A DNA stretch of 16,484 nt, taken from contig JASLEQ010000274.1 of NCBI GenBank assembly GCA_030151135.1, positions 1 to 16,484 of the forward strand, in the 5' to 3' direction. This document shows positions 1 to 7,982 of this stretch, piece by piece; the first letter of the stretch is position 1; every line of letters begins with the position of its first letter. The stretch comes from Candidatus Sulfotelmatobacter sp. GTDB taxonomy: Bacteria > Acidobacteriota > Terriglobia > Terriglobales > SbA1. Position numbers and translations under genes: made by a program. The notes below the pieces were generated by a model that did no database searches, was not told the DNA's origin, and was given only the letters and a program-made list of their open reading frames with translations.

Positions 1-2280
1 GAGGATTGCATGTCCGATCCTGGCTTCTGGTGGAGTCACCTGCACCCTGAGGATCGTCCACTCGCTCTTCAGGAAGATACTTGGGAAGAGGGCCGTCTAT
101 TCCAGGTTGAATACAGGATGCGCCGGCATGATGGCAATCAAGTATGGGTGCGCGACGAAGCGATCATCGTACGGGATCCGCATACCGGGAAGCGCCTCAC
201 CCGCGGACTGCTGATCGATATCACGCAGCAAAAGCGAACTGAGGAGGCCTTGCGCAGGAGCGAAGAAAGCTACCGCATGTTCGTAGCCCAGAGTTCTGAG
301 GGAATTTTTCGCCAGGATCTCGATCGCCCGTTGCCCATAAACCTGCCGGAAGACGAGTTGGTGCATCGCATCCTCCACGACTCCTATATGGCCGAGTGCA
401 ACAATGCCATGGCCAGGATGTATGCTTTCGACTCCCCCCAGTATCTGCTCGGCAAGCGTTTGACGGAGTTGACCAGCATAGATGACCCACAAAATATCAA
501 GTTGACTCGGGAGTACGTCCGCAATGGTTTTCGAGTAGTCGATCGGGTCTCACACGAGATGGACGCCCGCGGCAACGGAAAAATATTTCTACAAAGCCTT
601 TTCGGCGTTGTCGAAGACGGAAAACTTCTACACTCCTGGGGCATTCAGCGCGACATTACGGATCGATTGCAGGCAGAAGAGGAACGCCGCAAAGCGGCTG
701 ACGCGTTTCGTGAGAACGAAGAAAGATATCGCGCCTTTGTGCAGCAGAGCTCCGAAGGCATTTATCGCATGGAGTACAACCCTCCTGTACCTTGCTATCT
801 CCCGGTGGAGGAGCAAATACGCTGGGGACATCAGAGCGGATACGTGGCCGAATGTAACGATGCCATGGCAAAAATGTACGGGCGCGATTCGGCGGCCGAT
901 CTGATGGGCAAGAAGCTTTCCGAATTCCTGATCTTGCGCGATCCCGTCACCCTGAACTTCATGGAGAATTTCGTCCGCGCCGGATACCGGACCACCGATC
1001 AGGAATCGGTGGAGATGGATGCTCACGGACAAAAGCGCATCTTCCGGAACACCATGGTCGGAACCATCGTCAACGGCTATTGGGTGCGCACCTGGGGTAT
1101 CACCCGTGACGTTACGGAACGCATTCACCTCGAGCAGCAGCTCCGGAACGCGCAGCAACTCGAAGCTGTCGGGCGTCTCGCCGGCGGCATTGCCCACGAC
1201 TTCAATAACATCCTAAGCATCATCATGGGACACGGCGAGCTGCTACTGGCCACTGCTGATCTGAATGCCGACGGAAAAAACGCGGTTGATCAGATCCGCC
1301 GAGCCGCGGACCGTGCCGCTTCCCTCACCCAGCAGTTGCTCGCCTTCAGCCGCAAGCAGGTATTGCAGCCACGCGTGCTGGATCTCAACGAAACCGTGGC
1401 TGGTGTGCAGAAGATGCTCACCCGCGTGATCGGTGAAGATATTGAACTGTTCGCGCAACTCAGTTCAACACCCATGACGGTCCGCGCGGATCCCGGCCAG
1501 CTCGAGCAGGTACTGATGAACCTTGCCGTCAATGCCCGCGACGCCATGCCACAGGGCGGAAAGATCACCATGACCACGATGCACATCGAGGTTGGGGTCG
1601 ACGAGGCTCGTGATCTGGATCTCCCTCCCGGACGTTACGTGATGCTTCGGGTCAGCGACACTGGCCAAGGCATGGATCAGCAAACGCTGTCGCACGTCTT
1701 CGAACCGTTCTTTACAACGAAGCCGATGGGCAAGGGGACCGGGCTTGGACTGGCCACCGTGTACGGCATCGTGAAGCAGAGCGGCGGCGATATTCGGGTA
1801 GAAAGCGAAACTGATCGCGGTACTGGATTCCGCATCTACTTGCCCGCCGTCGAAGGTGAGAGCGGGGGCATTATTGAACGAATGCCCGGCCGCTCCATTG
1901 CCGGTGGTACTGAAACCATTCTCGTCGCCGAGGACGAGCCGGACTTGCGCGAGCTAACAAAGATATTCCTTGAGAGCTACGGATACCGAGTCCTCCAGGC
2001 CGCCAGTGCCGACGAGGCTCTCAAACTCGCCGATCGCTTCGGAGAGCGCATTCATCTTCTTCTCACCGATGTGATCATGCCGGGAATGAGTGGACGTCAA
2101 TTGGCCGAGAAGATACACCTGAAACGTCCAGAAACGAAAATTGTCTACATGACGGGCTACACCGACGACATGGTCGTGCAACATAAGGTGCTCGAGCCGG
2201 GGGTGCAACTTCTTCAGAAACCCTTCACGAAAGTTGATCTTGCGCAGAAGCTTCGGGCGACACTAGACGGCAGAGACTAG
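1..2280 (+). CDS. Multi-PAS hybrid sensor histidine kinase with C-terminal receiver domain (5' end outside window)
   Basis: This is a sensor kinase that would autophosphorylate on His and pass phosphate to its own receiver domain. Residues are counted from the ATG at position 10. Residues 1-75 are only the second half of a PAS/PAC domain (DPGFWWSHLHPEDR, then RGLLIDIT), and the frame is open to base 1, so the true start lies upstream and that ATG is internal. Two further PAS domains follow at about 85-220 and 237-375 and closely resemble each other. The HisKA H-box is GGIAHDFNN with His396. The ATPase domain shows an N-box (N504, N508, ARDA), G1 (SDTGQG, 549-554) and G2 (GKGTGLGL, 574-581). 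The receiver domain (about 635-755) has acidic residues E641/D642, phospho-acceptor Asp687 and Lys737. No membrane segment is visible, so the visible part looks cytoplasmic. The ligand is unknown. No output regulator gene is adjacent, so the partner cannot be named. Confidence 0.95.
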   Translation, partial: EDCMSDPGFWWSHLHPEDRPLALQEDTWEEGRLFQVEYRMRRHDGNQVWVRDEAIIVRDPHTGKRLTRGLLIDITQQKRTEEALRRSEESYRMFVAQSSEGIFRQDLDRPLPINLPEDELVHRILHDSYMAECNNAMARMYAFDSPQYLLGKRLTELTSIDDPQNIKLTREYVRNGFRVVDRVSHEMDARGNGKIFLQSLFGVVEDGKLLHSWGIQRDITDRLQAEEERRKAADAFRENEERYRAFVQQSSEGIYRMEYNPPVPCYLPVEEQIRWGHQSGYVAECNDAMAKMYGRDSAADLMGKKLSEFLILRDPVTLNFMENFVRAGYRTTDQESVEMDAHGQKRIFRNTMVGTIVNGYWVRTWGITRDVTERIHLEQQLRNAQQLEAVGRLAGGIAHDFNNILSIIMGHGELLLATADLNADGKNAVDQIRRAADRAASLTQQLLAFSRKQVLQPRVLDLNETVAGVQKMLTRVIGEDIELFAQLSSTPMTVRADPGQLEQVLMNLAVNARDAMPQGGKITMTTMHIEVGVDEARDLDLPPGRYVMLRVSDTGQGMDQQTLSHVFEPFFTTKPMGKGTGLGLATVYGIVKQSGGDIRVESETDRGTGFRIYLPAVEGESGGIIERMPGRSIAGGTETILVAEDEPDLRELTKIFLESYGYRVLQAASADEALKLADRFGERIHLLLTDVIMPGMSGRQLAEKIHLKRPETKIVYMTGYTDDMVVQHKVLEPGVQLLQKPFTKVDLAQKLRATLDGRD

Positions 2281-2387
2281 GTAGGCCTTCCGATAGCCGC
2301 CAGTCCCAGGCTCTGGCTCCTAAACCGCTCCCGTCTGATTCCGGTAAAATTCTTCTGGGAAATCCTACATCGAGGGATCAAACTCAA

Positions 2388-3062
2388 ATGATGCACGCTG
2401 CAAATGGCGGAGCTATGGGAGACACGAAAAAAATCTGGGTCACTCTGACCGGCCTCCCACTCACCATCAAGCTGAATTGGCCGTTTCATCAGTCCACTTC
2501 CGGAGCCGATTTTTGGGTGATTCACGGGGATATCATCCTCGAAGGCTCTGACGGACTACACGCTCCTATCGCGGTGAACATGTCGCAAACCGTGAAGGAA
2601 GTGATGCCCTCTATGGAACCAAAAGACGCCGAGGCCCCGGTAATCAATGCTCTGCGCAAGCAAGTGGACCGCCGCCAAATCGAATTTCTGAAATCCGGCA
2701 AACTTCTCCCCGTCCCGTTTTCAAGTCGTCACTACGATTTCAAGCGGCAGCAGTGGGTCTTTGGAAAAGCCACCGACGAGGCGATGGCGGAGTTTCTTGA
2801 ACGCAAAGTTTTCTGGCAAACGAAGGCGGGTAGTTCTCGCGTTTGGATTGCCGATCCGGCCGAAGCTCAATACGTGCAGACCAGTCCGAATCATCTGCTG
2901 GAACTTGCGGCGCGCCTGGTCGCGGCCCAAGGCTTGATCCGAATCGAAGGGGAATATGCCGAAGCCACTCCTGGCCTGATTAACCAAGCGACGCGTTTCG
3001 AGAGTGAACGGAAGGCTGCGGTTCAGGAACTGGAGCGGAAGCACGCTTTCGAGCGAGGTTGA
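2388..3062 (+). CDS. Conserved-looking protein of unknown function, 224 aa
   Basis: I do not recognise a named family. The protein is soluble, with no signal peptide or membrane segment. The N-terminal part (about 14-70) looks beta-rich (IWVTLTGLPLTIKLNW, then FWVIHGDIILEG). The middle (about 100-140) has charged segments (RRQIEFLKSGKLLPV, HYDFKRQQWVFGKA). The C-terminus is a charged helix rich in Glu, Arg and Lys. The start is ATG at 2388, with GAGGG 11 bases upstream. A second ATG at 2415 (residue 10) is possible, but a GGAG lies too close to it to be a good ribosome site. The gene stands 107 bp after the kinase and 93 bp before the next exported protein on the same strand, which leaves a shared transcript possible but unproven. 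Confidence 0.75.
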   Translation: MMHAANGGAMGDTKKIWVTLTGLPLTIKLNWPFHQSTSGADFWVIHGDIILEGSDGLHAPIAVNMSQTVKEVMPSMEPKDAEAPVINALRKQVDRRQIEFLKSGKLLPVPFSSRHYDFKRQQWVFGKATDEAMAEFLERKVFWQTKAGSSRVWIADPAEAQYVQTSPNHLLELAARLVAAQGLIRIEGEYAEATPGLINQATRFESERKAAVQELERKHAFERG

Positions 3063-3155
3063 CCGCTAGAAGGCGAATCGCGCTTTCCTCATGCGTTTGT
3101 CGGGAACTCCGCATCCAACCATTCATCAGATGTCACTGAGAGTGAAAGTTTCGTT

Positions 3156-3992
3156 GTGACGATCTTTTGCCCTGGGCGCCGGCAAAAAAACAGGCTGCGT
3201 ATCGCGGTACTCGCAATTTTTTGTGTGGCGGGACCGGCGCTTTTGCTCGCGCAAAGTAATTCCCCGCTTCCGGATGCGCCTTCGCCAAATCAGACGCCCT
3301 CGGTGGAGAAGAAGGACGAACCAGGAGCCGAACGGGTCGCAAAGGAAGCCGCCGACGTAACCAAGAAGATCAGCGAGCAAGCCATGGTCAAGGCTCGCAC
3401 CTGGGAGAGCAGTTGGCTTACCGGCGTGTTCGTGAAACAGGGCGAGACTATGACGCCGCTGACGGGTCGGCAACGCAGAGAACTCTACTTGCAGCAGACG
3501 CTGATCACTCCCGGCGCGTACATGAAAAGAATGTTTGCCGCCGGTATAGATCAGGCCCGCGGCGTTCCCAGCCAGTGGGACGACGGTTGGGGTGGCTACG
3601 CCGAGCGTTTCGCATCACGCGAGGGACAGTTCATCTCCGCCAACAGCTTGGCGGCGCTGGGCAACTCCGCCCTCAAATATGAGCCCCGCTACGATCGCTG
3701 CCAGTGCAAAGGGTTTTGGCCACGCACGAAACATGCGCTTGCGCGTAATTTCTTTACCTTCAACGATACGGAAGTCCAGCGTCGTCCTCAGTTGGCCCTT
3801 TATGCCGGCGCATTCGGAGGGGGCATGATCTCCACGGCGTGGAAACCGCATCCACGCAATGCGTTCGCCGAGGGCGGCCGCGCTATGCTTGGCCAGGCAG
3901 GCTACGGATCGCTCCTGAATTTCTTTATTGAATTTGCCGGTGAAATCAATCGCGAGATTGGCGTAAAGAGGCAAACTCCGCCGCAATACTGA
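3156..3992 (+). CDS. Exported protein of unknown function with LPDAPS motif after the signal peptide
   Basis: The N-terminus is a Sec signal peptide: basic RRQKNRLR (8-15), a hydrophobic core to about residue 31, and probable cleavage near LLLAQ. Just after it comes LPDAPS (38-43). From memory, this motif recurs after signal peptides in many acidobacterial exported proteins; its meaning is unknown. The body (about 75-270) contains LTGRQRRELYLQQT, GAGIDQ-like AAGIDQARGVPSQW, YEPRYDRC..GFWPR and a Gly-rich segment (GAFGGGMISTAW). I recall this pattern from abundant acidobacterial hypothetical proteins that may be envelope-associated. The start is GTG at 3156. It is the only usable start between the upstream in-frame stop (3060) and the signal peptide. 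Its stop lies 6 bp from the stop of the convergent VKOR gene. Confidence 0.8.
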   Translation: MTIFCPGRRQKNRLRIAVLAIFCVAGPALLLAQSNSPLPDAPSPNQTPSVEKKDEPGAERVAKEAADVTKKISEQAMVKARTWESSWLTGVFVKQGETMTPLTGRQRRELYLQQTLITPGAYMKRMFAAGIDQARGVPSQWDDGWGGYAERFASREGQFISANSLAALGNSALKYEPRYDRCQCKGFWPRTKHALARNFFTFNDTEVQRRPQLALYAGAFGGGMISTAWKPHPRNAFAEGGRAMLGQAGYGSLLNFFIEFAGEINREIGVKRQTPPQY

Positions 3993-3998
3993 CGGCCG

Positions 3999-4460
3999 CT
4001 AGGCCATTTTCGGCCGGCTCACGAATTGCCTGATCACCGTTCCAATTGTTAGCAGGGTCATTAATGAAATAATCCCGAGCGAGATCACGCAATATACACA
4101 CCACACGCCAAGAATGTCTCTCTCAATATGGGCCAGGTAGAGCGAAAATGCCAGGCTCAGTAGGAGCAACACCAACAGCGTCCGAAACCCTCGGCGAAAC
4201 GCGATAACTGCCATCGCGATGTATCCTAGAATTCCCGCAGTCGCCACGGGGATGGTACTGAGAACTGGTATATAGGCATGAATGCCCATCTGATCGAACA
4301 CTCCTCCAAGAACGGCAAATGGACTGTGATTCACGACGCCGCAATCCCATCGCTCATTGATGCTGCAGGGTGAATCGCCGTACTCGCGATAGTGTTCTCG
4401 AAGCGCAAGTGCCGATACGACGATACCCAGGAGAGCCAGAATAAAAAGACCGTATTTCAT
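3999..4460 (-). CDS. VKOR-family membrane thiol oxidoreductase, 153 aa
   Basis: Bacterial VKOR homologues reoxidise periplasmic disulfide-forming partners and pass the electrons to quinone. The sequence has an N-terminal membrane helix (about 3-20), then the loop cysteine pair Cys32 and Cys40 (CSINERWDCGVVNHS), Ser46, and further hydrophobic helices. The active-site CVYC lies at 121-124 at the start of the last helix. All four catalytic cysteines of the family are present. There is no fused thioredoxin domain, so the partner must be a separate protein. ATG 4460 has AGAGG about 5 bases upstream. The gene follows the CusF-SCO lipoprotein by 33 bp on the same strand, which suggests co-transcription. 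A role in keeping SCO or other exported cysteines in the right redox state is inference. Confidence 0.88.
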   Translation of the reverse strand: MKYGLFILALLGIVVSALALREHYREYGDSPCSINERWDCGVVNHSPFAVLGGVFDQMGIHAYIPVLSTIPVATAGILGYIAMAVIAFRRGFRTLLVLLLLSLAFSLYLAHIERDILGVWCVYCVISLGIISLMTLLTIGTVIRQFVSRPKMA

Positions 4461-4493
4461 GAATGCCTCTGCGCTGCGATTCGCAACTCCGCG

Positions 4494-5462
4494 CTAAGCC
4501 TTGGGACTTTTTGCGTCCGCAGCGTCCTTTATGAGATCAGAAACCTGCCAGTCGCTTCCGTGATACCACTTCACAATTTTGCCGTCCGGACCGATGACGG
4601 TTGTGCTCAAGTTGTGAGTGATCATCCCGCCTTCCGGTTTAACGGTGAGCGCGAAAAAATCGCCCATCTTAGGCAGATCGCCAGCTTTCGGCGCGGCAAA
4701 CTGCCACCTGCGGAATAGCGCCGCATTCGTAGTCTGCGCCACGTGAAAGCCGTAGTCGCGTAGCACCTTCGGCGTGTCATGCTCCGGATCAAAACTGACA
4801 CTCAACAACTCTAAGTTCGCGAGCCCCGGATTCGAACCGAGTTGCTTATAGATCTCGTTGAAGTTGCTGCTCATCCGCGGACAAAAATCCGGGAAAGGGC
4901 ATCGCGTGTAGATAAACGTGATCAACAAAGTCTTGCCGCGATAATCGTGCAGCGAGATCCTCTTACCGTCCTGATTCGTCAGGACAAAATCCGGAACGTC
5001 TTCCCCTGCAGTGGGCATGTGCATCGCGTTCGGCGCCGCGGCCGGCGGCTGTCCGGTTCCGGTGACCTTAACGTTCTCCAGCCAATATTCCGGCACCACG
5101 CTGTCATCGCGGGGATCCGTTTCGATCACGACGAGATCGCCAGAAATACGGTCGCCCGCCGCCAACTGCCTCAACATCTCCGGCGGCTTGATCTTGTAAG
5201 CCATCACCATCGGTTCCATGTAGCCCTGGACCATATCTCCATCAATGTTCGCCATTTGTGACTGCAAATCGATCGATACGATTTTCCCTGTGAATGTATA
5301 TCTCTTGCTGGGCAAAGGCTTCGCCTCGTGGCAAGAGGAGATCAGAAATACCGAGCTCAGAAGAAAAAAAATAAGAAAACTATGGTGCACAGCTCTGGTT
5401 CGATTGTTCACGATGTACACAATGTAACTCTTCTCCCGCGCGCTTTCCATGTTGATGAGCAC
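4494..5462 (-). CDS. Lipoprotein with CusF-like copper domain fused to SCO1/SenC thioredoxin-fold domain
   Basis: SCO proteins deliver copper to the CuA site of cytochrome oxidase or act as thiol reductases for that site. Residue numbers count from GTG 5462. A hydrophobic stretch (29-41) ends in lipobox ISSC with Cys44, so the mature protein should be a lipoprotein. Residues about 55-135 resemble CusF/copper-binding domains (FTGKIVSIDL, then GYMEPMVMAYKI with Met82, Met85 and Met87, then GDRISGDLVV). The His ligand of classical CusF appears to be replaced (IDGDMV). Residues about 152-318 are the SCO domain: PDFVLTNQDGKRISL, TFIYTRCPFPDFCP with Cys188 and Cys194, DPEHDTPKVL, and His283 in THNLSTTVIGPDGK. 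The cysteines are CX5C rather than the textbook CX3C. The start is uncertain. GTG 5462, ATG 5450 and downstream GTGs just before the signal peptide are all in frame, and one of the downstream ones would give a more typical N-terminus. Confidence 0.9.
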   Translation of the reverse strand: MLINMESAREKSYIVYIVNNRTRAVHHSFLIFFLLSSVFLISSCHEAKPLPSKRYTFTGKIVSIDLQSQMANIDGDMVQGYMEPMVMAYKIKPPEMLRQLAAGDRISGDLVVIETDPRDDSVVPEYWLENVKVTGTGQPPAAAPNAMHMPTAGEDVPDFVLTNQDGKRISLHDYRGKTLLITFIYTRCPFPDFCPRMSSNFNEIYKQLGSNPGLANLELLSVSFDPEHDTPKVLRDYGFHVAQTTNAALFRRWQFAAPKAGDLPKMGDFFALTVKPEGGMITHNLSTTVIGPDGKIVKWYHGSDWQVSDLIKDAADAKSPKA

Positions 5463-5534
5463 CGTTCATTTCTGCAGCACTCGCTGCTGGACGCCTCATC
5501 CCGAATGGGAATCTCTCCGCGCGTTCAATTTTTT

Positions 5535-7841
5535 CTAAAAATGGAAGCGATATCTCAACTCCGCAAAAATCTCTCGGGGGTTGTTCCAGTGGAAGCCGCC
5601 AAATGTGACACTGTTATCCAACTCGACGCGTCGATTCGCTACATTCAGCGCGGTGAGCGACGCTGACAATCGATCGCCGAAATCCTTTCCCACCGTCAGA
5701 TCGAAAGTCGTGTGCGCAGGCAGGTAATTGCCTGCGTAAGGCTGACCAGGGAACCCATTCGTGAAGCCCGAACCGTAATAAACGTTAGTCGAAGCATAAG
5801 CCCGCAACGGCAACGTGACGTCAGCTCCAACATTCAGGGTATTGCGCTGATCATGATCGAGAGGACATAAACTGCCAACTGAAGCGGGCGCGCAAATATT
5901 CGTGGTGAAGCTGGTCAGTCCGCCTGTAATGCCTCCACCCGCTTCTGCGATCTGGTTTGAATACGCAAGATGAATTTGCGCCCGGTGAACGATCTTCGGA
6001 GAGCGTAGCGTCAATTCCCATCCACGGATCAGCGCCTTGTCGATCGTGAGAGGGAAGAACAGATTCGATTCTCCAATCACATCATGATCGAAGAAATTCC
6101 GCGCTCGAGTGCGAAACGTATCGGCATCCACCGTCCAACCGCGGAAAGGAATGTTTACGCCAAACTGACTTTCCTCGTCTCGCTCTCCCGACAACGCAAT
6201 GAATCCGCAATTGCTGATATTGCAGAATCCGATGAGCGATCCCGACGCTGTGACCAGCGGCGGAGCCTGGTAATAATGCCCATAGAATGCCCGAAACGTC
6301 CATCGTAACTTCGGGACCGTGTATGCCGCTCCAAAGCGTGGACTGACCGCATTCTCCGAAAATCCCTTGTTACCGGAAAAATGCGTCGGCCGTATTCCCA
6401 TGGTAAAGGTCAAGCCGGAAAAAGGCTTGAAGCTGTCTTCCACGAAAAAGGCTGCCAGCCCTCCTGTCGGCTGTTCCGTATCGCGAAATGCCGGCTGCCC
6501 ACTTCCGTCATTGAACGTTGCGCCGAAACTTTCATGGTTTGCCTGGTAGAAACTGTATGTCCCGGCCTGGAAGCTGTTCCTCGATAGGTTCGCGCTGAAA
6601 CTGACTTGCCCTCCCGCGTAGGTCGAACTACGGTCCTGATTGGCCGCAACCGGCACATCGGTCGGCGCACTGTTATAGTTCGCGGCATTGAAGTGGTAAA
6701 AAGGCGACGTTGTCAGGAGCAGTTTCGAGCTAAACGTATGCACCCATGAAAAATTGACTACGGCGTCGGACTCGTGATCACTGTCTCGCAATCCGATGCT
6801 CGGATATTGCGGCGTAAAACTGTTCGCGGGAATTGCACCATTCTCGATATCATTCGGATCAGGATCGTAGGGAACCTGGTAGAAATCCTTTCGCTCTGAA
6901 GTTACAAGTCGTAGCTGGTTTGCTGGATCAAGGTTGAAGATCAGTGAGCCAAAGCCACCAAATCCGTTCTCTCGATCGTGGACGACCTGCGGCACCGGAG
7001 TTTCGATTCCAAGATTGCTCCTGTTTCCGTTAACGCTGGCATAATACGCGAAACGCTGAGTGTGGCTGCCGATGCTGAACTGGTCGTTCGTCTGAAAAAA
7101 ATTCCCTGCGCTCAGCACGAATTCGGCTTCCCGATTACGCTCAAACCCTGTGCGCGGCACCACATTGAATACCCCGTAGGTACGGTCTCCCATCTCAGCG
7201 CCATAACTCCCGCGGCTCACTTCCAGGTAATCGATGTCCTTGGGATCAAACTGTGGTCCCACATTCGAGGCGATATTGGTATTCGGAACCGGCACGCCAT
7301 CAATCAGCCAGTTCGTTTGATGTCCCCCGCGAATGTGAAGCTGGTCATGCGTGATATACGCTCCAGGAACGAAATCTGTAATCATCGAGAGGCTGTTGCT
7401 ACGCGAGGCACCGGGCGTGCGAGCGACTTCCCCCCGATCCACTATGGTGATCGGAGTTGCACTGTCGCTCGGAACTTCTTCCGCAGCCCCAGACACATTC
7501 ACAGTTTCTTTGGCTCCGGCGACATCCAGAGCAAAGTGCAGCACCGGACTCGATCCCGAAACCACTGTCACCTCCTGCTTCGCCTGCTCGAACCCCACCC
7601 CGGCGACGGTGACCACGTACTCACCCAGAGGAACCGCGTTGAAAGTAAAGTCCCCGGCCGGATCGGAATTCACGGTGGACGACCAGTCGGAGTTCTTAGC
7701 CTTGATCATCACCATGGCGTCCTGGACTGGGCGGTGCTGCGGATCGTGAATTACCCCCCGCACCGACGTGACCACTGACGCCGAAAGATCCGCAGCCAAA
7801 AAGAACACTGTGGTGAATAGCATGATCCGAGTCGTGCGCAT
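5535..7841 (-). CDS. TonB-dependent outer-membrane receptor with carboxypeptidase-regulatory-like N-terminal domain
   Basis: This outer-membrane barrel should import a scarce ligand with energy from TonB/ExbBD. The 768 aa protein has a signal peptide (1-22, MRTTRIMLFTTVFFLAADLS). A CarboxypepD_reg-like beta domain follows at about 26-105 (VRGVIHDPQHRPVQDAMV, then GDFTFNAVPLGEYVVTVAG). The plug domain (about 128-235) contains LHIRGGHQTNWLIDGVPV and YLEVSRGSYGAEMGDR. The rest is a beta-barrel ending in RYRFHF with the terminal Phe typical of outer-membrane proteins. ATG 7841 is preferred over the upstream in-frame start because GGGGAGG lies 4-5 bases before it. Two cysteine pairs in the barrel (GFCNISNCGF near residue 540, ICAPASVGSLC near 650) may sit in outer loops. 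The ligand is not shown by the sequence. The downstream CusF-SCO and VKOR genes suggest copper or a copper chelate. Confidence 0.93.
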   Translation of the reverse strand: MRTTRIMLFTTVFFLAADLSASVVTSVRGVIHDPQHRPVQDAMVMIKAKNSDWSSTVNSDPAGDFTFNAVPLGEYVVTVAGVGFEQAKQEVTVVSGSSPVLHFALDVAGAKETVNVSGAAEEVPSDSATPITIVDRGEVARTPGASRSNSLSMITDFVPGAYITHDQLHIRGGHQTNWLIDGVPVPNTNIASNVGPQFDPKDIDYLEVSRGSYGAEMGDRTYGVFNVVPRTGFERNREAEFVLSAGNFFQTNDQFSIGSHTQRFAYYASVNGNRSNLGIETPVPQVVHDRENGFGGFGSLIFNLDPANQLRLVTSERKDFYQVPYDPDPNDIENGAIPANSFTPQYPSIGLRDSDHESDAVVNFSWVHTFSSKLLLTTSPFYHFNAANYNSAPTDVPVAANQDRSSTYAGGQVSFSANLSRNSFQAGTYSFYQANHESFGATFNDGSGQPAFRDTEQPTGGLAAFFVEDSFKPFSGLTFTMGIRPTHFSGNKGFSENAVSPRFGAAYTVPKLRWTFRAFYGHYYQAPPLVTASGSLIGFCNISNCGFIALSGERDEESQFGVNIPFRGWTVDADTFRTRARNFFDHDVIGESNLFFPLTIDKALIRGWELTLRSPKIVHRAQIHLAYSNQIAEAGGGITGGLTSFTTNICAPASVGSLCPLDHDQRNTLNVGADVTLPLRAYASTNVYYGSGFTNGFPGQPYAGNYLPAHTTFDLTVGKDFGDRLSASLTALNVANRRVELDNSVTFGGFHWNNPREIFAELRYRFHF

Positions 7842-7845
7842 GAAA

Positions 7846-7852
7846 CCTCCCC
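7846..7852 (-). promoter_or_regulatory. Strong ribosome binding site of the TonB receptor gene
   Basis: On the minus strand the sequence reads GGGGAGG, then TTTC, then ATG at 7841. This near-perfect Shine-Dalgarno decides the start against the in-frame candidate 33 bases upstream (7874). Confidence 0.75.
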
Positions 7853-7982
7853 GCAACAAAGATTCGGTAAGCACCAGGGATTAAGTTCCGAAGCTGTGCC
7901 TGACTGCACGGACCTCACGCGCGCCCACCTTATTAACCAGCGCGAGAGCAATCAGGTCGTTTTGCTGCTAATGGAATGGAAC

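Noticed and set aside
3985..4020. GGCCG/CGGCC stem at the convergent ends of the LPDAPS gene and the VKOR gene as a bidirectional terminator
   Set aside because: The arms are only about 5 bp with no clear T-run on either side, and part lies in the VKOR coding end.
6978..7778. Plus-strand open frame of 266 codons opposite the TonB receptor
   Set aside because: It is antisense to a receptor with clear plug and barrel features and shows no recognisable motif or ribosome site.
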